Below, piece by piece: positions 44,049 through 51,325 of a stretch of 64,000 nt of DNA; the first letter of the stretch is position 1; each line of letters starts with the position of its first letter. Source of the stretch: Geodermatophilus amargosae. GTDB lineage: Bacteria > Actinomycetota > Actinomycetes > Mycobacteriales > Geodermatophilaceae. The notes below the pieces were generated by a model, which worked only from the letters and a program-made list of their open reading frames with translations, had not been told where the DNA came from and ran no database searches. The stretch lies in contig NZ_FPBA01000002.1 in assembly GCF_900116515.1 (NCBI RefSeq), forward strand, positions 372,001-436,000. The letters are read 5' to 3'. The position numbers and the translations under genes are program-made.

Positions 44049-44077
44049 AGCCTATGCCGCGGTCCTGCGGATCGGAA
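44049..44077 (-). promoter_or_regulatory. Candidate nuo operon promoter
   Basis: On the minus strand TAGGCT (44049-44054) is a good TANNNT box. TTCCGA, 17 bases upstream (44072-44077), is a weak -35. Transcription would start near 44042, giving a leader of about 50 bases with GAGGGGAGG before nuoA. Confidence 0.5.
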
Positions 44078-44085
44078 GCGCGGGG

Positions 44086-44101
44086 GGTGAGTGAGTTCAC
44101 G
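44086..44101 (-). promoter_or_regulatory. Second, imperfect CRP-type site upstream of nuo promoter
   Basis: GTGA-GTGAGT-TCAC keeps eight of the ten core bases of TGTGA-N6-TCACA; the outermost T and A are replaced. Its centre is about 52 bases before the proposed start, a distance used by activating CRP proteins. Together with the perfect downstream site it suggests dual control. Confidence 0.5.
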
Positions 44102-44144
44102 TCGGCGCGTCACGGTCTGGTCACGGACGCAGACCGCCGCGCGG

Positions 44145-45419
44145 TCACACCGAGGGCGTCAGCCTCGTGAGCAGCGCGATCGTGCGGTCGAAGCGGTCGC
44201 CGTCCCGGCCGTCGGAGAGGTTGCCCATCAGCCGCAGCGCCGCGTCGACCATCGCCGGGCGCTTGAGCCCGTGCGCCGTGGCGAAGCGGACCAGGCCGGG
44301 GCGGTCGAGCGCCGCCAGGAAGGCGATCCCGAGGCGGTGGTGGCGGCCGTAGGCCTCCTGCAGCCGCGCGGGGTAGCGGCGCAGCACGGCCTCCCGCGCC
44401 GGGCCCTCGGGCGCCGCCAGGGCCGCGGCCGCGGTCTCGCCGGCCATCCGTCCGGTCTCCAGCGCGTAGCTGATGCCCTCCCCGTTGAACGGGTTGACCA
44501 CGCCTGCCGTGTCGCCGGCCAGCAGCAGCCCGCGCGTGTAGGCCGGGCCGCGGTTGAGTGCCATGGGCAGGCCCGCGCCGCGCAACGGGGTGACCGCGTG
44601 CTCCTCGCCGAGCTGCCACTCCGGCGGCAGGGTGGCCAGCCACCGCCGCAGCACCGTGCGGGGGTCGGTGTCGCCGCCGCGCCGGGTGTCGAGCAGGCCG
44701 AAGCCGACGTTCGCGGTGCCGTCGCCCATGCCGAAGGACCAGCCGTAGCCGGGCATCGAGTCGGCGGTGGGGCCCTCGGCCGAGAGGTCGAAGGAGATGT
44801 CGAGGTAGGGGTCCTCGCCGCGCGGCGTCTCGACGTAGCGGCGGACGGCGACGCCGAGCGGGCGGTCCTCGCGGCGGGTCAGCCCGATCGCCTTCGCCAG
44901 CCGGCCCGAGAGCCCCTCCGCGGAGACGACGAGCGGCGCGCGCCACGTGACCGGCTCCCTGCCCGGACCCGCCTGGGCGCGCACGCCCACGACCCGGCCG
45001 GCGTCGTCGAGCAGCGGGTCGGTGACCGTCACCTCCTGCTCGAGCCGGGCGCCGGCGGCCACGGCGTGCTCGGCGAGCATCGGGTCGAGGTCCTTCCGGG
45101 CGCGGATCAGCCCGTGGCCGGGCCAGGAGGACAGCCGCGGCCAGTCCACCTCGACCACCCGGCCGCCGCCGAAGACCCGCAGCCCCCGGTGTCGGACCCA
45201 GCCGGCCGCCGGCGAGACGTCGACGCCCATCTCGTCGAGCGCCTTGACCCCGCGGGGCGTGAGGCCGTCGCCGCAGACCTTCTCGCGCGGGAACCGGGCC
45301 TTCTCCAGGACGACGACGTCGCGGCCGGCACCGGCGAGCGCCCAGGCGGCGGCCGATCCCGCGGGCCCGGCGCCGACCACCACGACGTCGGCACTGCCCC
45401 CGCTGGTCGGACTCGTCAC
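44145..45419 (-). CDS. menJ: Geranylgeranyl reductase family flavoprotein, probable menaquinone reductase
   Basis: FAD-dependent reductase (424 residues) of the geranylgeranyl reductase family. FAD-binding VVVGAGPAGSAAAWALA (about 13-29), a middle KVCGDGLTPRGVKAL, and GDTAGVVNPFNGEGISYALE near 300. The mycobacterial homologue MenJ saturates one isoprene unit of menaquinone-9. Next to the nuo operon and men genes the same job is likely, but chlorophyll-type or archaeal lipid-type substrates cannot be excluded. Start GTG with GAGGGAG; a TAGGCT box (45466-45471) overlaps the stop codon of the gene before it. Confidence 0.85.
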   Translation of the reverse strand: MTSPTSGGSADVVVVGAGPAGSAAAWALAGAGRDVVVLEKARFPREKVCGDGLTPRGVKALDEMGVDVSPAAGWVRHRGLRVFGGGRVVEVDWPRLSSWPGHGLIRARKDLDPMLAEHAVAAGARLEQEVTVTDPLLDDAGRVVGVRAQAGPGREPVTWRAPLVVSAEGLSGRLAKAIGLTRREDRPLGVAVRRYVETPRGEDPYLDISFDLSAEGPTADSMPGYGWSFGMGDGTANVGFGLLDTRRGGDTDPRTVLRRWLATLPPEWQLGEEHAVTPLRGAGLPMALNRGPAYTRGLLLAGDTAGVVNPFNGEGISYALETGRMAGETAAAALAAPEGPAREAVLRRYPARLQEAYGRHHRLGIAFLAALDRPGLVRFATAHGLKRPAMVDAALRLMGNLSDGRDGDRFDRTIALLTRLTPSV

Positions 45420-45468
45420 GCGCCGGCTCCCTCGTCGTCGTCGGCCCCGGGTGGACCGGCGTCCGAGC

Positions 45469-46149
45469 CTAGGCGGGGCCCGGACCGGAGGCGGCGGCGA
45501 GCGCGGAGCGGACCTCGTCGTCGGAGGTCTCGCCGAAGTCGTCGTAGTGGCGGCCCACGGCGCCGAACGGCTCGGGGGTGAGCGGGCAGACCACCTCGTC
45601 GGCGTCGAGCGCGGCGCAGGCGTCCGGGACGCCCACCGGGACGGCGACGACGACCGCGGCGGGGCCGGCGGACCGGACCGCGGCGAGCGCGGCGCGCATG
45701 GTCGAGCCGGTGGCCAGGCCGTCGTCGGCGAGGACGACGGTGCGGCCGGCGAGCACGGGCGGCGGCCGGTCGCCGCGGTAGGCCCGCTGGCGGCGGCGCA
45801 GCTCGGCGAGCTCGGCGCGGACGACCTCCGCGGCGGCGTCGGGGTCGACGGCGACCCGGGCGAGCACCACCTCGCTGCGGACGCTCTCGACGGTCTCCCC
45901 CACCGCGGCCAGCGCGCCCATGGCGAGCTCCGGCCGGCCGGGCAGGCCGAGCTTGCGGACGGCGACGACGTCGAGCTCCGCGCCGAGGGCGGCGGCGACC
46001 TCCGCGGCGACCAGCACGCCGCCGCGGGGCAGGCCGAGGACGAGCGCGTCGGGGCCCAGCGGCACGGCGGGGGCGCGGGCGGGGTCGGTCAGACACGCGG
46101 CGAGCTGCCGGCCGGCGTCGCGCCGGTCGCGGTACGGGCGGCCGTCCAC
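45469..46149 (-). CDS. Phosphoribosyltransferase-fold protein
   Basis: Class I phosphoribosyltransferase-like protein (226 residues). The PRPP-binding loop reads VVLADDGLATGSTMRAAL (about 139-156); the N-terminal VLGLPRGGVLVAAEVAAALG with the RKLGLPGRPELAMGAL block marks the subfamily often next to alpha/beta hydrolases or erythromycin-esterase genes. The nucleobase or other substrate is unknown. GTG start; 10 bases after the Pro-rich miniprotein, so probably cotranscribed with it. Confidence 0.88.
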   Translation of the reverse strand: MDGRPYRDRRDAGRQLAACLTDPARAPAVPLGPDALVLGLPRGGVLVAAEVAAALGAELDVVAVRKLGLPGRPELAMGALAAVGETVESVRSEVVLARVAVDPDAAAEVVRAELAELRRRQRAYRGDRPPPVLAGRTVVLADDGLATGSTMRAALAAVRSAGPAAVVVAVPVGVPDACAALDADEVVCPLTPEPFGAVGRHYDDFGETSDDEVRSALAAASGPGPA

Positions 46150-46159
46150 CCGCAGCGCC

Positions 46160-46306
46160 TCAGACGGGCTGCGGCCCGGTCGGGGGTGGAGCCGTCGGGT
46201 CGGTCGGGCTCGGCTGCGGCAGCGGGGCCGGCGACGGCGGCGAGATCGGGTCCACCGGGGACGGTGACGGGCCGGGGGGCTCGGGCATCGGTGTCGGTGT
46301 CGTCAT
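46160..46306 (-). CDS. Pro-rich miniprotein, 48 residues
   Basis: Short gene with no family I recognise. It encodes MTTPTPMPEPPGPSPSPVDP, then a run of similar XP/PP units ending GPQPV; roughly half of all residues are proline, the rest mostly Ser, Thr, Ala and Gly. No Cys, Trp or hydrophobic helix. A TAGCGT box ends six bases before the ATG (leaderless layout), and its stop is 10 bases before the phosphoribosyltransferase start. Such sequences are disordered or polyproline-helical; function unknown. It may also be a non-essential lead gene for the downstream one. Confidence 0.55.
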   Translation of the reverse strand: MTTPTPMPEPPGPSPSPVDPISPPSPAPLPQPSPTDPTAPPPTGPQPV

Positions 46307-46312
46307 GGACCG

Positions 46313-46318
46313 ACGCTA
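46313..46318 (-). promoter_or_regulatory. -10 box of leaderless Pro-rich miniprotein gene
   Basis: TAGCGT on the minus strand with 6 bases to the ATG. Supports the miniprotein as an expressed gene and drives the phosphoribosyltransferase too. Confidence 0.5.
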
Positions 46319-46385
46319 GCCCCGTGAGCACTCCGCGCGGCCCTCGTCCGCGCGGGACGGAGAGCGGACCCGGCGGAGGGCCGCA

Positions 46386-46463
46386 GGCGACGATCACGGG
46401 GCCCCGACGGCGACACGTCGCGCGACACCGGCGCGTCACACCCCCGGCTCGGTGATCGTCGCC
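46386..46463. repeat. 12-bp inverted repeat, 54 bp apart
   Basis: GGCGACGATCAC (46386-46397) is repeated exactly in reverse as GTGATCGTCGCC (46452-46463). The loop contains further short palindromes (GTCGCGCGAC). It lies in the 204-bp gap behind menG. Could be a large terminator-like stem or a binding-site pair; nothing else is visible here. Confidence 0.55.
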
Positions 46464-46510
46464 AGAGGTGCGCCGGGGAGGCAGCTGACGACGGCGGCCG
46501 GGGACGGCGG

Positions 46511-47230
46511 CTAGGGCCGGCGGGCGCGGTGCAGGGCGACGACGCCGCCGGTGAGGTCGCGCCACTCGACGTCGGCCCAGCCCGCGGCCTGGATGCGGGC
46601 GGCCAGCGCCGGCTGGTCGGGCCAGGCGCGGATGGACTCGGCCAGGTACACGTAGGCGTCGGGGTTGCTGCTCACCACGCGGGCGATCACCGGCAGCGCC
46701 CGCATCAGGTACTCGGTGTAGACGGTGCGGAACGGCGCCCACGTGGGGCTGGAGAACTCGCAGACGACGAGCGTGCCGCCCGGGCGCACCACGCGGGCGA
46801 ACTCGCGCAGGGCGGCGTCGGGGTCGGCCACGTTGCGCAGCCCGAAGGAGATGACCAGCCCGTCGACGCTGGCGTCGCCCAGGGGCAGCGCCATCGCGTC
46901 GCCGGCCACCTTGGGCACCGGCCGCGCGGCACCGGCTCGCAGCATCCCCTGCGAGAAGTCGCAGGCGATCGCGTGCACTCCCCCGGCGGCCAGCTCGACG
47001 GTGGAGACGGCGGTGCCGGCGGCCACGTCGAGGACGACGTCCCCCGGCCGGGCGCCCAACGCCTCCCGCGTGGCGCGCCGCCAGGACACGTCGCGGCCGC
47101 CGGAGAGGACGGTGTTGGTGAGGTCGTAGCGGCGGGCGACGCCGTCGAACATGGCCGCCACCTCGTGCGGCTGCTTGTCCAGACCGGCCCGCCGACCGGC
47201 GGTGTGTGCGCTGTCTCGCCGGTCTGCCAC
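46511..47230 (-). CDS. menG: Demethylmenaquinone methyltransferase
   Basis: SAM-dependent methyltransferase of the UbiE/MenG family (239 residues), the last step of menaquinone synthesis. Signature [20 protein letters not shown] (about 28-47), SAM motif [20 protein letters not shown], then [20 protein letters not shown] and [20 protein letters not shown]. The GTG start ([12 protein letters not shown]) is 8 bases from a TAGCGT box, so the mRNA is probably leaderless. It is divergent from menF with only 36 bases between the start codons. Confidence 0.95.
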   Translation of the reverse strand: MADRRDSAHTAGRRAGLDKQPHEVAAMFDGVARRYDLTNTVLSGGRDVSWRRATREALGARPGDVVLDVAAGTAVSTVELAAGGVHAIACDFSQGMLRAGAARPVPKVAGDAMALPLGDASVDGLVISFGLRNVADPDAALREFARVVRPGGTLVVCEFSSPTWAPFRTVYTEYLMRALPVIARVVSSNPDAYVYLAESIRAWPDQPALAARIQAAGWADVEWRDLTGGVVALHRARRP

Positions 47231-47238
47231 GGCGGACG

Positions 47239-47259
47239 ACGCTACCGGCTGCCTACGCT
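47239..47259. promoter_or_regulatory. Divergent leaderless promoters menG/menF
   Basis: Two -10 boxes sit back to back: TAGCGT on the minus strand (47239-47244, 8 bases before the menG GTG) and TACGCT on the plus strand (47254-47259, 7 bases before the menF GTG). The transcripts would start at or next to the start codons, and each promoter's -35 lies inside the other gene's start region. Confidence 0.6.
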
Positions 47260-47266
47260 GGGGAGC

Positions 47267-48541
47267 GTGACGGCAGCGGCGGTGACCTCGCGGGACGCCG
47301 TCGCGCCCCTGTACAGCACCGTCGAACTGCCCGACTCCCCCGACCTGCTGGACCTGCTGCCCCGCGAGGGGGCGCTGTCCTGGGTGCGCCGCGGTGAGGG
47401 CCTGGTCGGCTGGGGCGAGGCCGACCGCCTCGAGGTCTCCGGCCCCGGTGCGCTGGCCGAGGCGGCCGCCTGGTGGGCCGAGCGCAGCGCCGGACCGGCC
47501 GCCGACGACGGCGTGGGCGTGCCCGGCTCCGGCCCGGTCGTGTTCGCCAGCATCGCGTTCGACCCGGCCGCGGGGACGTCGGTGTTCGTCGTCCCGGAGG
47601 TCGTGGTCGGCCGCCGCGGCGGCGTGGCGTGGGTGACCACCACCGGCGACGCCGACCCGCGCGACGTCCTGCCCTCCTCCCGCGAGCCGCTGCTCCCGCC
47701 GCCGTCCCGGCTCCGGTACGCCGACGGCGCCCTCGACCCGGCCACCTGGTGCGGCGCGGTCTCGGCCGCCGTGGGCCGCATCGGCGACGGCGACCTCGCC
47801 AAGGTGGTGCTGGCCCGCGACCTGCTGGTCACCGCCGACGTGCGGCTGGACCCGCGCCGGCTGCTCGACCGGCTGGCCGAGCGCTTCCCCGACTGCTGGA
47901 CCTTCGCCGTCGACGGGCTGCTCGGCGCCACCCCCGAGCTGCTGCTGCGCCGCACCGGCCGGCAGCTGTCGGCGCGGGTGCTGGCCGGCACCGCCCCCCG
48001 TGGCGCGGGCGCCGAGGACGAGCGGCTGGCCGCGGGCCTGCTCTCCAGCGCCAAGGACCGTGCCGAGCACGCCCTCGCCGTCGACTCGCTGGTCCGGGCG
48101 CTGGACCCGTACTGCACCACGCTGTCGGTGCCCGACGGGCCCTCGCTGCTCACCCTCGCCAACGTCCGGCACCTGGCCACCGACGTCGTCGGGACCCAGC
48201 GCCGTTCGGGCGTGCGCGGGCGCGCCGGGCTGCTGGAGCTCGTCGACGCCGTCCACCCGACCGCCGCCGTCTGCGGCACGCCGCCGGACCGCGCCGCGGC
48301 GGTCATCGCCGGGCTCGAGGGCATGGACCGCGGCCGCTACGCCGGTCCGGTGGGCTGGCTCGACGGGCGCGGCGACGGGGAGTTCGGCCTGGCCCTGCGC
48401 TGTGCGCAGCTGAGCGACGAGGACCCGTGCTCGGCGCGGCTGTTCGCCGGCTGCGGCATCGTCGCCGGGTCCGACCCCGCCGCCGAGCTGGCCGAGACCC
48501 AGTCGAAGTTCGCCGCGTTCCAGGCCGCGCTGGAGAGCTGA
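47267..48541 (+). CDS. menF: Isochorismate synthase
   Basis: Chorismate-binding enzyme (424 residues) that makes isochorismate, the entry to menaquinone. Conserved [15 protein letters not shown] (about 180-194), [69 protein letters not shown] and the C-terminal [23 protein letters not shown] start fixed by TACGCT 7 bases before it; longer upstream frames enter menG. Its TGA overlaps the ATG of the methyltransferase. Confidence 0.94.
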   Translation: MTAAAVTSRDAVAPLYSTVELPDSPDLLDLLPREGALSWVRRGEGLVGWGEADRLEVSGPGALAEAAAWWAERSAGPAADDGVGVPGSGPVVFASIAFDPAAGTSVFVVPEVVVGRRGGVAWVTTTGDADPRDVLPSSREPLLPPPSRLRYADGALDPATWCGAVSAAVGRIGDGDLAKVVLARDLLVTADVRLDPRRLLDRLAERFPDCWTFAVDGLLGATPELLLRRTGRQLSARVLAGTAPRGAGAEDERLAAGLLSSAKDRAEHALAVDSLVRALDPYCTTLSVPDGPSLLTLANVRHLATDVVGTQRRSGVRGRAGLLELVDAVHPTAAVCGTPPDRAAAVIAGLEGMDRGRYAGPVGWLDGRGDGEFGLALRCAQLSDEDPCSARLFAGCGIVAGSDPAAELAETQSKFAAFQAALES

Positions 48542-49158
48542 TGCGGCTGGTCCCGGACCTGCGCTGGGACCACAACGCGCACTACTGGCCGCTGCTGCTG
48601 CGCGCCCTGCCGGACCGCTGCGAGCGGGTGCTCGAGGTGGGCTGCGGTGCCGGCGACCTGGCCTGCGTCCTCGCCGGGCGGGCCGCCGCCGTGGACGCCG
48701 TCGACCGGTCGCCGGCGATGGTCGCGCTGGCCCGCGCGCGGGTGCCGTCGAACGTCCGCGTCGTCGAGGCCGACGTGCTGGCGGTGCCGCTCCCGGCGGA
48801 CGGCTACGACGCCGTCGTCGGCGGGAGCGCGCTGCACCACCTGCCGCTCGACGAGGCACTGCGCACGCTCGCGGCCGCGGTGCGGCCCGGGGGTGTGCTG
48901 GCGATGGTGGCGCTGCCCCGCACGGACCTGCCGCGGGACCTGCCGGTCGAGGCGCTCGCCGCCGTCCTGGACCGGGTCGTGGGGCTCGGGCGCCGGGTCC
49001 GCGGCCGTCCGAGCAGCGGGACGCCCGGGATGCCGGTGCGGGACCCGGTGCTCACCACCCGCCAGGTGCGGTCGCGGGCGCGCGCGGTGCTGCCCGGCGT
49101 GCGGGTGCGCCGGCTGCTGTTCTGGCGGTACTCGCTGGTCCGGCGCCGCCCCGGCTGA
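48541..49158 (+). CDS. Class I SAM-dependent methyltransferase
   Basis: Small methyltransferase (205 residues). The SAM-binding motif [20 protein letters not shown] (about 30-49) is followed by [15 protein letters not shown] and [20 protein letters not shown]. The C-terminal basic stretch ([17 protein letters not shown]) suggests membrane contact. Translationally coupled to menF, which hints at a lipid-soluble substrate, but the substrate is unknown. Followed by a strong terminator. Confidence 0.85.
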   Translation: MRLVPDLRWDHNAHYWPLLLRALPDRCERVLEVGCGAGDLACVLAGRAAAVDAVDRSPAMVALARARVPSNVRVVEADVLAVPLPADGYDAVVGGSALHHLPLDEALRTLAAAVRPGGVLAMVALPRTDLPRDLPVEALAAVLDRVVGLGRRVRGRPSSGTPGMPVRDPVLTTRQVRSRARAVLPGVRVRRLLFWRYSLVRRRPG

Positions 49159-49173
49159 GCGGCCCCCGGAGAC

Positions 49174-49214
49174 GACGAGGGCCCCGGCCGCTCGCTGCGG
49201 CCGGGGCCCTCGTC
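49174..49214. terminator. Bidirectional terminator, 18-bp perfect stem
   Basis: Arms 49174-49191 and 49197-49214 are perfectly complementary with loop TCGCT, between two convergent genes. The longest perfect stem in the window. Confidence 0.9.
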
Positions 49215-49228
49215 GGGGTCGTGCGGGC

Positions 49229-50401
49229 TCAGCCCGCGTAGTTCACGTGCACGTGGTCGAAGTGGTTCGCGGTCACGCCGCCGCGGTCCTCCATCGGCTT
49301 CCACGAGCCGGTCGGCGAGGTGAGGATCCGCTGCTCCCAGATGACGTACTCGACGCCGAGCTCGTCCCAGTGGTCGACGTGGTACTGGGCGATCGCGTCG
49401 CCGAGGGCGGCGTCGGTCATGACCATGTAGTCCACGGCCAGGCCGGACGGGTGCCCGTTCGGGTCGACGGCGCTGGCGCGGGTGCCGCCGAGGGCGATGC
49501 CGGCGGCGCCTGGCACGTTGCTGACGACGGCGTCGGCCGCGGCCTGCGCCTGCGGCTTGATCGGGCCGGCGGTGTTGGTGATGCGGGCGGTCGCCGCCGT
49601 CGGGGCGACCTCGGGTGCGGCCTGGGCGAGCGGCGGGGTGGCGACCGGGGCCGAGTTGCCGGCCGCCGCCGCGGGAGCCGCCGGTGCCGCGGGCGCCTCC
49701 GGTGCCGCGGGCGCCTCCGGTGCCGCGGGAGCCGCCGGTGCCGCGGGCGCCTCCGGTGCCGCGGGCGCCTCGGCGGCCGGGCCGCTGACGGCCAGGACCT
49801 GCCCCGGGTGGATGCGGTTCGGGTTCGAGCCGATGACGTCGGCGTTGCGCTGGTACAGCTCGCGCCAGCTCTGCTGGTGGGCGGCGGCGATCTTCTTCAC
49901 CGTGTCGCCCCAGCGGACCGTGTAGTCCTCGGTCGTGGCGTCGTCGGCCTCGGCGGCGGGTGCCTCGGCGGGCGCCGCGGCGGCGGGCTGCTCGGCGGGG
50001 GCGGCGGGTGCCTCGGCGGCGGCCGCGGTGGTGCCGGCGGCCAGGTGCCTCCCGCAGGAGCCCCACGCGCCGATGCCCTGCCCGGCGAGGACCGCCTCGG
50101 CGATCTGCACCTGCTGGGCGGGGGTGGCGAGGTCGGCGCGCGGGGCCAGGTCGGTGCCGCCGAACGCGGCCCAGGTCGACGGGCTGAACTGCAGGCCGCC
50201 GTAGTAGCCGTTGCCGGTGTTGGTGCTCCAGTCGCCACTGGACTCGCACTGGGCAACGCCGGACCAGTCGTGGTCGGCGGAGGCCGAGGCGGCGGGCGTG
50301 CTCAGGACGCCGAGCCCGACGGCCGCGGCGCCGGCGGCGACGGGGGCCTTGGCGATGACGGTCTTGGTGCGGACATAACGGGGTGCGCGGTGCTTGGCCA
50401 T
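49229..50401 (-). CDS. Rpf-type transglycosylase with LysM and C-terminal hydrolase-like domain
   Basis: Secreted cell-wall enzyme (390 residues). Signal peptide to about residue 42 (AASASA). The resuscitation-promoting-factor/lysozyme-like domain (43-118) has the catalytic Glu53 in AQCESSGDWSTNTGNGYYGG, with Cys52 and Cys116 able to pair. A LysM domain (159-206, YTVRWGDTVKKIAAAHQQSW) binds peptidoglycan. After an Ala/Pro/Glu linker built from 15-bp DNA repeats comes a domain (about 268-390) with SGLAVDYMVMTDAALGDAIA and NHFDHVHVNYAG, as in VldE/ARB-07466-like proteins. A c-di-AMP riboswitch lies upstream. Role: wall remodelling during growth or spore/dormancy exit. Confidence 0.92.
   Translation of the reverse strand: MAKHRAPRYVRTKTVIAKAPVAAGAAAVGLGVLSTPAASASADHDWSGVAQCESSGDWSTNTGNGYYGGLQFSPSTWAAFGGTDLAPRADLATPAQQVQIAEAVLAGQGIGAWGSCGRHLAAGTTAAAAEAPAAPAEQPAAAAPAEAPAAEADDATTEDYTVRWGDTVKKIAAAHQQSWRELYQRNADVIGSNPNRIHPGQVLAVSGPAAEAPAAPEAPAAPAAPAAPEAPAAPEAPAAPAAPAAAAGNSAPVATPPLAQAAPEVAPTAATARITNTAGPIKPQAQAAADAVVSNVPGAAGIALGGTRASAVDPNGHPSGLAVDYMVMTDAALGDAIAQYHVDHWDELGVEYVIWEQRILTSPTGSWKPMEDRGGVTANHFDHVHVNYAG
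49665..49785. repeat. Ala/Pro/Glu-coding tandem repeats
   Basis: In-frame repeats of about 15 bp (GCCTCCGGTGCCGCG variants) coding for EAPAAPAAP-type linker in the Rpf-like protein. Probably variable in length between strains through slippage. Confidence 0.7.
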
Positions 50402-50424
50402 GGTGGTGATCTCCCGATCGCCGC

Positions 50425-50610
50425 CGGCGAGGTGAGCTGTCGGGTTCGGGCGATCGGTGCCCGGCCGCGGTCCGCGGCTTCACCCCGAGACGCGCTCGGA
50501 CAGGCCCCCGTGGCCGTCGCGCGCCGGAAGTGGTTCCCCCACCCCTGCCCTGGGGAGTTGACGTGCGCGACCGGTGGGCAGGGTTTGGCGGACCGGCGCC
50601 GCGCTCTCTC
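50425..50610 (-). ncRNA. c-di-AMP riboswitch (ydaO-yuaA type)
   Basis: Leader RNA of the Rpf-like gene. In the minus sense it carries the hallmarks of the ydaO-yuaA class in order: AAACCCTGCC, GGCAGGGGTGGGGGAACCA (from 50558 to 50531), GGGGTGAAGCCGCGG (about 50486-50472), CGCCCGAACCCGACAGCTCA and CCTCG (about 50452-50428). This class binds c-di-AMP and in actinobacteria regularly precedes rpf or other wall hydrolase genes, turning them off at high c-di-AMP. Ends are approximate. Confidence 0.85.
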
Positions 50611-50630
50611 GTTTGCTGAGCGCAGCCAAA

Positions 50631-50636
50631 ACGTTA
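50631..50636 (-). promoter_or_regulatory. Candidate -10 box of the riboswitch transcript
   Basis: TAACGT on the minus strand fits TANNNT and would start the RNA near 50624, just ahead of the riboswitch. The surrounding TATGTAACGTTTT is unusually A+T-rich for this genome. Confidence 0.5.
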
Positions 50637-50923
50637 CATATCGTCATGTGGACTGTCGTCGTGACGACGGTCACACCGCGGTTCGAGTGGGGCCGCGGGA
50701 TACCGCGTGACGTCGGCGTGATCTCGCTCCCCCACCACCCCGGGAAACGGAACCCGCTGGTCGTGGCGTGCGGCGCCCCGACCACCGTCCCGTGCCGAAC
50801 GCCCGGCCGACGGCCCGGACGGCCGGATCGCCGTGACGGGGGACACTCCGGCCAGGCCCCGTCTCCCAGGCCGACCTCCGCGGAGCCGTGCCGCGAGGAC
50901 CCCATGCCGTCCCCGGTCCTGCC
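50637..50923. other. Gene-free stretch before the glyoxalase-fold gene
   Basis: About 290 bases between the divergent promoters of the Rpf-like and glyoxalase-fold genes. Open frames here lack ribosome binding sites and recognisable products. Apart from probable upstream promoter elements I see nothing. Confidence 0.6.
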
Positions 50924-50929
50924 TAGGGT
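50924..50929 (+). promoter_or_regulatory. -10 box of leaderless glyoxalase-fold gene
   Basis: TAGGGT with 6 bases to the ATG start; no ribosome binding site in between, consistent with a leaderless mRNA. Confidence 0.55.
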
Positions 50930-50935
50930 CCCCGC

Positions 50936-51319
50936 ATGGACATGCGACTCGAGGTGATCGGCATCCCCGTGAGCGACGTCGAGGCCGCGAAGGCCTTCTA
51001 CGTCGAGAAGGTCGGCTTCGGACTCGACCACGACGTGAGCCCGGCCCCTGGCATGCGGGTGGTGCAGATGACGCCGCCGGGCTCCCCCTGCTCGGTGGTC
51101 ATCGGCGAGGGCATGCCCCTGGGCGAGCCCGGTACGACCAAGGGCGCGCAGCTCGTCGTCGAAGACGTCGACACCGTGCGCCGGCGGCTCGCGGAGCGCG
51201 GCGTCGAGATCAGCGAGGTCCAGCAGCTCGGTCCCGAGGGGTCCCCCGGCTCGCGGTTCGCGTTCTTCACCGACCCCGACGGGAACGGGTGGTCGCTCCA
51301 GGAGATGCGGCGCTCCTGA
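50936..51319 (+). CDS. Glyoxalase/VOC superfamily protein
   Basis: Vicinal-oxygen-chelate fold protein (127 residues), starting MDMRLEVIGIPVSDVEAAKA followed by FYVEKVGFGLDHDV, with TKGAQLVVEDVDTVRRRLAE in the middle and the terminal FAFFTDPDGNGWSLQE. Related proteins are dioxygenases, lyases or antibiotic-binding proteins; nothing here tells which. Only the last metal-ligand Glu position (LQE) is obvious, and a first His is lacking, so activity is uncertain. Confidence 0.85.
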   Translation: MDMRLEVIGIPVSDVEAAKAFYVEKVGFGLDHDVSPAPGMRVVQMTPPGSPCSVVIGEGMPLGEPGTTKGAQLVVEDVDTVRRRLAERGVEISEVQQLGPEGSPGSRFAFFTDPDGNGWSLQEMRRS

Positions 51320-51325
51320 GGCCGC

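Noticed and set aside
50574-50957. A 127-codon plus-strand frame in the riboswitch/glyoxalase gap
   Set aside because: It reads backwards through the riboswitch promoter, has no ribosome binding site or recognisable product.
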